Position numbers and translations under genes: made by a program. Shown here piece after piece: positions 36,078 through 46,668 of a DNA stretch of 64,000 nucleotides. The notes under the pieces were generated by a model. The model did not search any database. It worked only from the letters and a program-made list of their open reading frames with translations, and had not been told where the DNA came from. Each line of letters starts with the position of its first letter. The first letter of the stretch is position 1. The DNA is from Tachypleus tridentatus. Its lineage: Eukaryota > Arthropoda > Merostomata > Xiphosura > Limulidae. The stretch covers positions 38,530,264 through 38,594,263 of the forward strand of contig NC_134834.1 of the NCBI RefSeq assembly GCF_004210375.1, given 5' to 3'.

Positions 36078-36501
36078 TACAAGGTGTTCGGAAAGTCACT
36101 GTGCAGTTTAGTAATCATCACACATCTCACAGATCTATGCGGTTATTAAAGGAATGTTTTGGAGACCGCATTATTTCCAAAGACGTGTGGCCCCCACGCT
36201 CACCAAATCTTAAACCACCAGACTTTTATCTATGGGGAGCAGCAAAATCTGCAGTGTATCGAGATCGTACGTGCACGCTGGATGACTTGAAAGCAACGAT
36301 AACAGCATTCATTCAGTCTATTTCAAGCCAGCAAACTGATAGCGGTGTTTAAAAACAAAATAAGAAGGATCCAGGCCTGTATTGATGCAAACAGGGGTCA
36401 CTTTCAACATTGTTTATAATTGTCATTCATATTTACCGCCTGTATTCTATATTGAAACATGTCTGTTAATAAATGCGCAGTGACTTTCCAATCACCCTGT
36501 A
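36078..36501 (+). mobile_element. Mariner-like deletion derivative with both TIRs
   Basis: Terminal inverted repeats of about 27 bp face each other: the left begins CAAGGTGTTCGGAAAGTCAC at 36080, and the right ends GTGACTTTCCAATCACCCTG at 36499. They match at roughly 24 of 28 positions, and TA dinucleotides flank both ends (36078-36079, 36500-36501). Inside, an 80-residue frame carries the C-terminal part of a mariner-type transposase: SMRLLKECFGDRI, DVWPPRSPNLKPPDFYLWG, then a TLDDLKATI tail. The PPDF aspartate is the likely third catalytic residue. The N-terminal DNA-binding part and the first two catalytic aspartates are missing, so it can only be a non-autonomous copy. Confidence 0.9.
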
Positions 36502-37189
36502 ATATTCATAAATGGCATGTCATGCAGTATGTTAACTGTTTGTACACTAGCAGTGTTTTGCTCATGGGATCTAGAACGATTAATAAGATTCTCACGTCCG
36601 ATTAGTATAGCGAAATTTATTGCCAGTGGTTGCCAATATATTAAACATAAGAAAATGTGACACGATTTAAAAACGAAAGTGATTTACTTACGTAAACGTA
36701 TTTATTACGTTTGTGAAGAACATGTACGTGATGGAGAAGAATGAATATCATTTTCGGATTCAACATGCAGAAATTACTATAGACTATATAAAAGAGACGT
36801 GTGTTATTCATAGACTATGTAAACAATACGATAAATATCATTATTGGAGACACTAAGTTTGCCATCAGCATACACTCACACTGTACCTCAAAACAAATAC
36901 TCTTCTCTCGCATTAGAAATCACAAAAGAGACTTCAGTACAAATCTAAAGTGAAGTCAGCACTGTATAAGTATGTTAATGTGTCTGTTGGACCTGATGGC
37001 CAATTAAAGAGAAATATGATCAATATAATCAAACAAACAGAAAACTGAGAGATATTAGCCAACCATCTTGCAAGCGTCCTTGGACAACCATTGGTGTGAC
37101 AAAATGGATACTAAAACATGGAATTATGAAAACTTTTTAGAGTGTATGGTTGTTTATAGTGATGATTATAAGGACGAAGAATGGTAGTA
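36502..37189. other. AT-rich DNA, possible LTR-retrotransposon leader
   Basis: Includes ACTATATAAAAGAG (TATA-like) at about 36783-36796, upstream of the gypsy pol remnant. No LTR pair could be found by eye. Confidence 0.3.
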
Positions 37190-38110
37190 ATAGGTTTTAT
37201 GTTGATTTACGTGAATAAATAAATAAATGTCTGATCATATTTAAAGGTGACCAGTGGTTCAATACTCTAAACCTGACATCTGAATACTTGCAAGTCGAAC
37301 TGATTGGTGAGAGAAAAGCCAAAACTATTTTCACCATTTGCGATGGTGTATTTGGGTTTTTAAACATGTCATTCGGCGTGGAAAATGTTCCCAACACTTT
37401 TGAAAAGCTACTGAAGCATCATATTCTTGAAGAGCTGCAATTGGAAAGATTCTTGGTATAAGTGGAAAAATTCTTGGCATTTTGCCAAATGTTCAGGTCT
37501 ATTGCCACAAATATGTTTATGACTTTGCATCAAAGAATTAGAGCTGAAGCAAGGAAGTGTACTGATGTGCACACCAATAGAATGTTTTAGTTTTATCAAC
37601 TGCAGAGTAAGACTGTCGACAGACCACATAAAACAGCAGCATTTCAAGACTAGCTCAACCCACGATAAGAAGTTCAAAGTTTTTTGAGTTTGCACCATAT
37701 TATCAGTGCAACAGTGTTTAATTACCAAGTTTTCCAAGATTGATGTTCCAACATCTACTCTAACTAAAACTGATACGCCTTTTATGTGGACTAAGGATTG
37801 AAACTAATCACTCCTTTTATTCAATCAGGTTTTATGGAAGCTTTAATTCTATTGTATTGAAGCAATATTATGAATTCCTGTGAGCTAATGATGCTAATGA
37901 CAGGGGAAATAAAGCACTGCTGTCACAATTGCAGAATGGTACTATATGAGTGACAGTGCACATGAACCCTATTCTCAGTGTCCCTGAAAGCAGCTTTTGC
38001 CATGACAAAGAAAAACTGCTTGCAGTTATAGTATTAATGAAGCACTACTGATACTGCTTTTACAAAAGGAAGTTCATCTCCAGAGTGAATGACGTGTCAT
38101 TGAAAAGGCT
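37190..38110 (+). pseudogene. Ty3/gypsy pol remnant (RT and RNase H)
   Basis: RT: at 37243-37460 one frame reads LNLTSEYLQVELIGERKAKT, then FTICDGVFGFLNMSFGV and PNTFEKLL, matching the gypsy order LDLxSGYxQ, KTAF, FxxMPFG, ATFxRLM. The motif A aspartate is Asn. The YLDD segment is not clear. Near 37680-37790 the connection region reads TPFMWTKD after FLSLHH. RNase H: at about 37880-38080, a DAND-type start, GAVLSQLQNGT-like sequence in another frame, and then FCHDKEKLLAVIVLMKHY. Many stops and shifts. Integrase and gag were not recognised. Coordinates cover only what can be aligned. Confidence 0.85.
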
Positions 38111-40391
38111 ATAAACTTCAGGAATTTTAAAGAGGTGATCACAGATTAGATTACAAAATTGCATACACATAACATAGGTACATAAACTAGAAACACATGG
38201 AAAATCTCGCTACATAGGGAGACTACGTTTATTCATTGAATGTTCTGATACATCACACTGATCTATAAAAAAGCCCTTTCAGCTTTCATGACAGTTAAGC
38301 AATATGGAGAACAACGTTTCTTACCTGCTTTAATTATATAGGAAGTTTTAAATTTTCTGATTATTTAATTTGTATGCAGATTTAGCATAAACATATTGTC
38401 CAGAAAATCACTGAGGTTGTTGTGTTCTAATTACCTTGTTTTTGTTTTGTTTAGTAAATGACATCTATTTTGCCTGAGAAGATATTGCAGTAAAATAACA
38501 TCTGGGATGAAAATATGAATGACTGAAATATATTTTGCTGGCAAGTGTGACCTTTCCTTAATGTCACAACCAATCAGTTCTGTGAGAGAACAGAAACCAC
38601 AAAGTGATGTTGTCGATTACACAAAAAATGGTTTCTTACTTCAATCCTATCTAGAACTTTTCCATTAGTGATGTACTTTGATATCATCGTATTTAAACAG
38701 AAGTCTGTCTATCCCCAGAAAAGTAAGGCTGAAGAGCTAAGTACAATCTAACAAAAGTGATTGTCTTTCTGTATGCACAGATGCATTTGCTGCATTTTAT
38801 TTTTGTTTGTTTCATAATAAAAATTTTGCCCATTTTGTTAAGCTTGTTTAGTTTCATTATTTCCCAAACATATACACACACGCTAATTCAATCAAATTTT
38901 TAGATTACTCTTCTTACTTCCTGAATTGCTATGTTGTTATTAGCAGGTATAACTACTATGTAATACCTCTAGAGAACTTAGTTTCCTCCTTAAAATAACA
39001 AAGATAAGATTAAAGTTTGGTACCATGACATCATAATTCATCGTGAGCTTTTGTGAGCGTTGAAAATGTTTAATTGAATGTTTCTCACTGAAGGAATGGA
39101 ATTTTCTAAATGCAGGATAATTCATAACAATTAAGAAGGGATTATTGAACAGAGATGGTTTTACAGGATATATGTTGAATATAAGAAAGTTCAATCCTAC
39201 ATATAGTAGGTAAAAGGCATGCAAAAGCATATGAAATACGTCAGTAAGCTCGTATGTCGAAGAAGATCCTATGGTACAATGACTTGACCAGGAGTTTGTG
39301 GAGGAAACTGATTAGCAAGAGTGAGATTAGAGAATTTTCTCGAGTTGTCCTGGTCTGCTTGATGAGAGTCTTTAATAAACCATACCATAACATGTTTGAA
39401 GGGGAAGCAATTACCAGCTATGTTCAGTGGATGAGACATCACTGCCAGTCTCTCAATCAATATGGGTGGGATTGATAACAAAATTCAGAACATTAGGTAG
39501 TTTAAAGTATGTTGTGACTTTTGCTCTGCAAGCTTTTGAATAGGTTTGAAAATCACATTCGAGAGTAATTTCTCGATTATTAAAAGCTAGGACGGTCTTG
39601 TAGTTGAAAACGTGATGATATGAAAGTGTATCTCGATCTCTAGGTTTCGAAACTCGAGTTGCAATGTGAAACATAATGTATGAAATACGTAATATAGTTA
39701 CTGCTTGATTATCAAAAAGCAAAGACAGTAATTGATTGCAAGTGATGGTTGAAAGGTGATGTAGTTCTTTACTTTTTAAGCTATTAAGTAGTAATTTCCA
39801 GCAAATGTATGGACGACATTTTATGACCACTAGTCAATTATTGACAGTTTAGATAGTTAATTATCTAAATGAAAAGAAGATACTTTCCTTGATTTTCATG
39901 CTGTTGAGCAGTAGTGACATGTGATATACGCGATCAGTTGATTGACGACAGTTGAAACAGTCATCTGATTGGGTTTATGTTTTATGCAAAACACCATCCA
40001 ATGTTTCAAGAACACCACACCAGCAATTTAACTGAGTGATGATGACTTTGTAGAGCATACCACTCAGTTTTTACTAGATTTTTCATCGAGATTTATGGAA
40101 AATATGTCAGATTTATTATCAATAGTAGAATTTAGCTTCCTATGAGTATTTATTGGAGTATAGTAGTAACAATATATATTTTCTTCTTGGTAAACAGATT
40201 TTTGCCAGTAATTATTCATATTGTAAAGCGTGAAATATAAATGAATTTGATCGTCTCTATTAACTAGTCAATACCGAGCATGGTTTCAGCAGGTAAATTC
40301 AAATGTTATCAAAGTGGTTCATGTGGTAGCCAAAGGCAAGCTATACAAACTAGTGGAGTACTTAACGAAGCATAATGCTGTATAGGAACAC
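38111..40391. other. Unassigned DNA downstream of gypsy remnant
   Basis: May hold further decayed retroelement sequence. Open frames at 38940-39230 (minus), 39254-39475 (plus) and 39453-39830 (minus) show no domain I recognise. Confidence 0.35.
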
Positions 40392-41544
40392 TACATGGCC
40401 AAAAGTATGTGGACACCTCTTCTAATTAATGGGTTAGGCTATTTCAGCCACACCCATTGCTAACAGTAGAATGGGTCGTACTGAAGAGCTCAGTGACTTC
40501 AAACGTGGCACTTTCATAGAATGCTACCCTTCCAACAGCTCAGTTCGTCAAATTTCTGCCCTGCTACAGCTGTCCCGTCAACTATAAGTGCTGTTATTGT
40601 AAAGCGGAAAAGTCTAGGAGCAACACCAGCTCAGCCACGAAGCGGTAGGCTACACAAACTCACAGAACAGGACCGCCGAGTGCTGAAACTCGTAACGCGT
40701 AATAATCGTTTGACAACAGTTGAAACACTCACTATCAAGTTCTAAGCTGCCTCTGGAAGCAATGTCAGCACAAGAACTGTTCGTCGGGAGCTTCATGAAA
40801 TGGGTTTCCATGGGCAAGCAGCCACACATAAGCCTAAGATCACTATGAGTGGTGTAAAATACATCGTCATTAGACTCTGGAGCAGTGGAAACGTGTTCCC
40901 TGGAGTACTGAATCACGCTTCACTATCTGGCAGTCTGATGGGCGAATCTGGATTTGGCAGATGCCAGAAGAAAGCTCCTGCCTGAATGCATAGTGCCAAC
41001 TGTAAAGTTTTGTGGAGGAGGAATACTGGTCTATGGCTGTTTTTTTATGGTTTGGGATAGATTCATTAGTTCCAGTGAAGAGAAATCTTAATGTTACAGC
41101 ATACAATGACATTTTAGAGAATTGTGTGCTTCCAACTTTGTGGCAACAGTTTGGGAAAGTCCCTTTTTGTTTCAGCATGATAATGCCCCCGTGCACAAAG
41201 CCAGGTCCCTAAAGACATGGTTTACCGAGGTTAGTGTGGAAGAACTTGACTAGTCTACACAGAGCCCTGACCTCAACCCCAGCGAACATATTTGGGATGA
41301 ATTGGAATTCAGATTCCGATCTAGGCTATCTCGCCCGACATCGGTACCCGACTTCACTAGTGCTCTTGTGGCTGAATAGGAGCAAATCCTCGCAGCCATG
41401 TTCCAAAATCTAGTGAACAGCCTTTCTAGCAGAGTGAAAAGGGGGTACCAACTCCATATTAATGCTCATAGGATTTTAGAATTAGATGTTCAACAATCAC
41501 ATATGGGTGTGATGACCGGATGTCCACATATCTTTGCCCATGTA
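40392..41544 (+). mobile_element. Full-length dead Tc1-like transposon
   Basis: TIRs of about 24 bp: left starts CATGGCCAAAAGTATGTGGA at 40394; right ends TCCACATATCTTTGCCCATG at 41542. TA duplications lie at 40392-40393 and 41543-41544, giving a 1149-bp element. The transposase frame probably began at ATG 40471 (MGRTEELSDFKRGTF) with an HTH region (SSVRQISALLQLSRSTISAV) and a paired-like second half (PRSGRLHKLTEQD, then VSTRTVRRELHEMGF). Catalytic parts: WSTESRF near 40905, where the expected aspartate is Thr; FQHDNAPVHKA near 41172 (second Asp kept); SPDLNPSEHIW near 41262-41300 (Glu present). Frame changes around 40740 and 40985, plus later stops, make it inactive. Confidence 0.93.
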
Positions 41545-41547
41545 TCT

Positions 41548-41606
41548 TGTCAAATCAGTGATATAGTTAGCACTGATGTCTTCTAGGGTTGAGATACTTG
41601 TAATGA
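41548..41606 (+). repeat. Direct repeat, left copy (pair with 45034-45092)
   Basis: About 59 bp starting CTTGTCAAATCAGTGATATA, directly next to the right TA of the Tc1-like element. A second copy with about five differences lies at 45034-45092. The pair brackets the heat-shock-promoter locus, so it may mark a segmental duplication or the ends of a larger unit. Confidence 0.9.
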
Positions 41607-42186
41607 GTGTTTAAATTACACAATGGAGTATAGTAATAACCAAGAAGAAAATAGGAAGAAAACGTTATAGTGTAAAGACAAAGAATTAGATCTCAATATT
41701 GAGAATTGATGAATATATTAGATTAACTGTAATGAAAACCTGAAAAATGTTATTAAGACAATGTAGAATATTATTTTCTTTGATATTGATGAAGTGTTTG
41801 TATTTTGACATTGAAATGTTCTGCAGATGGTAACTTTTCATAAAAGAGATAACACTAAGAAAGAGACTAACACTATGGCAAGAAAGAGAAAACGTGGTTT
41901 TATGCGAGATAAAAAAACAACATAGATTTGCTTAGTGTTTGTCTAAGTCATAGTAAAAGAAATTATTAATTTGCTCAAGTGAAAATGTTAATATTTAAGT
42001 GAAATTGCCACAACTACATGAAATTCACAAATAACACTATGTAGCAAAATTTTTACTTTTTCTTGTTCCTGGGCAGAAAGTGTTATTTCCCAATTGCTTA
42101 TGCCTAAAGTAAATGAAAAAGACCTATTTTTCTCTTCGAATTTTGCTTTTGTGACCTGGGTAATGAAATTTTCAAATTTACCCATT

Positions 42187-42274
42187 TTCCAGAATATTCC
42201 GAGCTGATAGAGAATTTTCTCGAACTTTCAAGAACTTTCGAGAATGTTGTAAAACTTACGAGAATTTTCAAGAA
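42187..42274 (+). promoter_or_regulatory. Heat shock element array (HSF binding)
   Basis: Inverted GAA/TTC pentamers sit on one 5-bp register across 18 positions. Perfect units are TTC at 42187, GAA 42192, TTC 42197, then an unbroken run of seven from GAA 42212 to GAA 42242, and GAA 42262, TTC 42267, GAA 42272. The five intervening positions are degenerate but keep the phase. Known biology: HSF trimers bind three or more alternating nGAAn units, and seven in a row would be a very strong site. It ends 47 bp before the TATA box at 42322. Confidence 0.88.
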
Positions 42275-42321
42275 CCTTTAAGGATTTCCTATAACATTTT
42301 ATAGTAATATATATATATATA

Positions 42322-42353
42322 TATATAAGGCCCCACCACTCACCACTTCAGTT
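42322..42353 (+). promoter_or_regulatory. Core promoter: TATA box and TCAGTT initiator
   Basis: TATATAAG at 42322-42329 ends an (AT)n run. TCAGTT at 42348-42353 fits the arthropod initiator consensus, with its A at 42350, 28 bp downstream of the first T of the TATA box. With the HSE array upstream this is the standard heat-shock promoter layout. The predicted transcript would start at about 42350 with a leader of roughly 100-160 nt. Confidence 0.8.
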
Positions 42354-42454
42354 TAGTTCTAGCTGCCTAACTGAACACATAGACCTAACCGATTTTATCA
42401 GAGATTGCATCAAGAAGCTGCAAGCATTCTCCAGATGCATTCTGCTATGTATGA

Positions 42455-44252
42455 GGCCAATTTATCAAGACAAGAGCGAAAAAGTACTCTGTGACAGCAT
42501 CTGTTAAAATGTGTGAAGCGTACAAGACATATTTCGGCATGCCTGTCGGGAATCAAGACAAACCCTGGGTACCTCATTTTACCTGCGCTCACTGCAAGAA
42601 AACTCTAGAAGGTAAGACGGACAATTTTTGCTTTCTTAAATAGTAATATTTTATATTATACAAATGTTAGACCTTTTAAAATTTAAATATCTTTTAATTT
42701 ATTTTTAATTTCCATTAGTACAGAAAAAGTATCACATACAGAATATTTGCATGAATCTCTTACACATTAGTTGTAGATGAGATAACTTTATTCTTCATAA
42801 TAACAATTTTATTTTGCTCTTTTGCAGAATGGTACAGAGTGGAAAAGAGAGCTACAAAGTTCGCTATTTCAAAAATTTTGCGTAAACCAGTTGACCACTC
42901 AAGCAATTGCTACTTCTGCATGGTGGACCCTTCCAAACTCAGACTGGCAAGAATACATCTGCTATCATGTATGCAAACCTTCCATCATCCATCACCCCAG
43001 TGCCACACAGCCATCCTCAGAAGAGGGAAGCAATTCAGAAGAGGGGCTAGACGTTGACGATCCAGATTACAATTTCAGAAGTGCAGCTGGTGAGATAAAT
43101 CCATACTACCCCAACCAAAAAGACTTCAATGGCTTGATCAGAGATCTTGGTACAACAAAGTTGAATGCCGAGCTTTTCACATCTAGGCTCAAGGAAAATG
43201 ATTTGTTAGATGAAAGTGTGCAAGTCGCAAGTCAGAGGAAGTGTCACCGACATGTTTCAAACTTCTTCACTCGTCAAGATAAGCTCTGCTTTTCCCACAA
43301 TGTATCTGGTCTGTGCAAGGCAATTCCAATTGCTCGAACGAATGGCGCCTCTTCATTGATAGCTCATCCAAAAGCCTCAAAGCCATGCTGCTCCATAACG
43401 GGAATAAGTATCCGTCTCTTCATCTGGCTCATTCGATGCACCCCAAAAGGAACTACAAGAGCGTCAAGACCTTGCTAGAAGCCTTAAAGTATGATGGGTA
43501 TGACTGAAGGGTTATCGGAGACTTTAAAAATGGTGGCATTCCTGACGGGTCTCCAAGAAGGCTTTACTAAGTTTTCGTGTTATCTTTGCCTTTGGGACAG
43601 CAGGGACACCGCAATGCACTACAACAGGAACCACTGGCCACAACGGACCAAGTTCTCTGTGGGGAGGCACAATGTCAAGTGTGAGCAACTAGCGGACCTC
43701 CAGAAGGTATTTTTCCCTCCATTACATATAAAATTGGGTCTTATGAAACAATTTGTCACAGCTCTTGATTAGGAGTCTGCAGCCTTCGAGACTTCTTCCT
43801 TAAGCTGTCTGAGGCAAAGGTCATAGCTGGTGTCTTCGTTGGACCACGAATAAAGAAGATCATTGAGTGCACAGAATTTCTCGAGAAGCTCAATAGGAAG
43901 GAAAAAAGAAGCTTAGGGAAGTTTTATCGCAGTGGTTTGGGGCTTTTAAGGCAATCACATGGCTGAATATTATGTGGAACTGGTTGAGGTTCTGGTGAAT
44001 AACTACGGCAAAATGAGCTGCAGGATGTCCCTCAAAGTCCATATCTTTGACACTCATCTTGATAAAATCAAGAAGAACATGGGAGCATACTCAGAGGAGC
44101 AAGGCTAGCTCTTCCACCGAAATATACTGGACTGTGAGCGATGCTACCAAGGAGCGTATAACGAAAACATGATGAGAGACTATATTTGGGGGTTGATAGG
44201 TGAAAGTGATTTACATTACAGTCGCAAATCTCGAAAAACTACTCACTTCTAA
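42455..44252 (+). pseudogene. Uncharacterised repeated-family gene, broken, with intron
   Basis: Exon 1 is open from 42455 (frame reading KYSVTASVKMCEAYKTYFG; ATG at 42509) and has a Cys pair in FTCAHCKKTLEG. Donor G|GTAAGA at 42611/42612, acceptor TTTTGCAG at 42827. The splice is phase 1 and restores LEEWYRVEKRATKFAI. Exon 2: NCYFCMVDPSK; a frame change near 43020; DDPDYNF, YYPNQKDFNGLIRDLGTTKL, FFTRQDKLCF; a shift near 43320; EWRLFIDSSSKSLKAMLL; a shift near 43505; MVAFLTGLQEGFTKFSCYLC; an in-frame stop at about 43770; FLKLSEAKVIAGVFVGP; more shifts; and the end DYIWGLIGESDLHYSRKSRK, stop at 44250. A relative lies at 35.4 kb. The Cys pairs and LFIDSSSKSLKAMLL suggest an RNase H-like fold to me, but that is inference. 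The intron shows it was not copied through RNA. Confidence 0.8.
42612..42827 (+). other. Spliceosomal intron of the repeated-family gene
   Basis: 216 bp, GTAAGA donor, pyrimidine-rich TTGCTCTTTTGCAG acceptor, AT-rich interior. Removal restores a continuous protein frame across the junction, which is strong support. Confidence 0.88.
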
Positions 44253-45033
44253 ACATTTTTGTATAATTTTAGTATAAATTCATGTAAATCTTGATTCACA
44301 TGTTGTTTTATTCAGACTTTATGTAAATGAAAATGTGTAAGTGTGTCCGTTTTTACATAGAAAATAGGTTAATTTCTAAATTTTATTATCCATGTCACAA
44401 ATGCAAAGTTTGAAGGGAATAACATATTATCCAGGAACAAACTTTGTGTTACATAGTGTAATAGAGTGGATACCATAATAAATATAAGTACACATTGTGT
44501 ATTTACAGTTTTATTTGGTTCTTCAAGCTGTAAGTGTAATAAGAGAAAGAAGGAGGAATGCATCATCCACATATTGAAACCTTGTAACTAAAAATTGTCC
44601 AAATATGAAGCATTATTTTTAATTATTTATTATAATTTTAGTACCCAATAATTGTTGTAACTAAGTAGTATGACCTACCTTAACCTGTGCATTGGCTGAG
44701 CTTTTGACCAACTAGAAATCAATCATTTGTATCTGGACTTTCAATATTGAAGATCAAGTTTTAGTCTCTCTTCTATCAAGTACCTGGTAGGATTCCTGTT
44801 CTGTTCCAGTGAATATTGTTCATGAAATCTTTCTTTTCTTTTTTGATGATGTGAAGATGAATTCTTCACTAACCTGTAAAACACCGCAGTTTTTCTAAGA
44901 TGCCAGAGATATTCTCTACAGTGAGGTACGTGAAGTTGTCTCAGAGATAGAAAGTACCAGACTGATGGTTGTCATTAGTGAGCCGATTGACAAAGACGCA
45001 TTACTTCCAACGCATCCAACTTGGGAGAGCTTG
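44253..45033. other. AT-rich spacer, likely 3' flank of the family gene
   Basis: No poly(A) site could be fixed. A minus-strand 67-codon frame at 44369-44572 has no motif. Confidence 0.4.
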
Positions 45034-45092
45034 TCAAATCAGTGATATAGTTAGCACTGATATCTTCTAGGATTGAGATACCTGTGATGAGT
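45034..45092 (+). repeat. Direct repeat, right copy (pair with 41548-41606)
   Basis: Begins CTTGTCAAATCAGTGATATA and ends near GTGATGAGTG. This copy lacks the adjacent Tc1-like insertion. See the left copy for context. Confidence 0.9.
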
Positions 45093-46289
45093 GATGAAGG
45101 TCCTCATGTCACTTGAAAGTGTGATGAGGTTGACCTTTGAATAATAGATTCAACACCATTCCAGCTAAATAACCCTTGCTTTCCAGCATCCAAGCGACAA
45201 AAGTTGATACTGCTCAAAGAGGCGAAGACTGAAAAGCAAAGGGCCAAATAACTCTTATCATAGACTTTAGCGCAACCAGAATGAGATATTAAATATGTTT
45301 GCATCTGCAATTGGATTATTACGTACTGAAGATGAAAAAGAGGTTTCCAACCCTAGAGCATTCCATGGGTGTTAAAGTCAAGAGAAAACAGAAGCAGGGC
45401 ACACTTCAAACAGATTTCGATGTTGGCAACAAAGACCAGAATGATGGCAATGCAGACAAGTCAAACAGTTCATCCAGTGAAAGATTATGTAGGAGATATA
45501 CCACAGTATTATCCGAGACACTGTTAGAGAAGTAACTAGTGGAAAATATCACAGAAAAGATGATAAAAAGTAGCTCACGTTAAGTCAGATTTCATTCTCA
45601 ATGCCGTCGTCAGGAGATGGCAGCTGAATAAGTAGAGAACTAGGTCTTCTAGATCTAGGGAAAATATTTGTTAAGCTGAGAGGCCATATTTCTGGTGAAA
45701 TACCAGGAAGAAGAGCAGCATCTGTCAGAGAAATTAGATAAAGCAAAGCAGAAGTTAATGAAGATCTAAATAGACCTTTAAGTATCAAAAGACGACATCG
45801 ATACTGGAATCTCTGTTGGGCTGGTTGAGATGAGACGAGTGAAGCCTCAACACTTACTGAGGTGAATGCTTATTTTGTACATATTTATTGTTTTTGCCAC
45901 GAGTTTGGTTTGATTCATTTTTTTAATATTATGACATATTCTAACAGTTTTACGCCCGCTAGCACGTGTGAAAGACTACAGATTTAATAGGTTTTGTATA
46001 TAATAATTATTTTGTGCATATTTTATTTCTTTAAATTCACGCATAATGTATATATTTTAAACATGTCTTGGCCCTCTTGAACATACGAGCGTTCGTGAGT
46101 AAACTGTGATGGGTTCGTTTCATTTGAGAGCTTTAATTCTATTGATTCAAGGTTATTTTATCATGTTTCGACATACATTATTGGTATAATTGATTTTACG
46201 TTGATGAGGATTTCATTTCCCATCCAATATACTCTGTAAATGTATTATTTTAAACTATTACTTCTCTAAAGCGGCAGCTATGCATTTTC
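45093..46289. other. Unassigned DNA with weak coding-like patch
   Basis: A 78-codon plus frame at 45299-45535 is rich in Lys, Gln, Asn and Ser (VKVKRKQKQGTLQTDFDVG). A plus-strand reading near 45630-45740 (LGLLDLGKIFVKLRGHISGE) looks protein-like but spans stops. No family recognised. Confidence 0.3.
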
Positions 46290-46549
46290 GTTTGGTTTGG
46301 TTTGTTTTGAATTTTGCGCGAAGCTACACGAGGGCCATCTGCGCTATCCGTTCCTAATTTTGCAATGTAAGACTAGAGAGAAGGCAGCTAGTCATCATCA
46401 CCCATCGCCAACTCTTGGGCTATTCTTTTACCAACGAATACTGTGATTGGCTGTCACATTATAACGCCCTCACAGCTGAAAAACGATAATGACGGGGATT
46501 CGAACCCAAGACCCTCAGATTACTAGTCGAGTGCCTTATCCGTCTGGCC
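46290..46549 (-). repeat. SINE type A, near full length, minus strand
   Basis: CAAACCAAACCAAACG-type tail on the minus strand at 46290, body, then head with GGGTTCGAATCCCCG B box ending near TCTGGCCAG at 46549. The 3' half of the head is slightly rearranged. Confidence 0.88.
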
Positions 46550-46556
46550 AGAGAAT

Positions 46557-46668
46557 TAGTGGGTGGTGAGGACAAGCTGCCATCCCTCTAGTTTTACACT
46601 GCTAAATTAGGAATGGCTGGCGGAGATGTTTTCGTGTAGTTTTGCGTGAAATTCAAAAACAAACACAC
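46557..46668 (+). repeat. SINE type A 3' fragment, opposite orientation
   Basis: Starts in the body at GTGGGTGGTGAGGACAAGCTG and runs to the tail GTGAAATTCAAAAACAAACA, immediately before the LINE. It forms an inverted pair with the copy at 46290-46549. Confidence 0.85.

Noticed and set aside
39836..39870. Short palindrome TTTAGATAGTTAATTATCTAAA
   Set aside because: Eight-bp arms in AT-rich DNA are common by chance.
42306..42328. (AT)n run as a simple microsatellite only
   Set aside because: Its end forms TATATAAG at the right distance from a TCAGTT initiator and an HSE array, so a promoter role explains it better.
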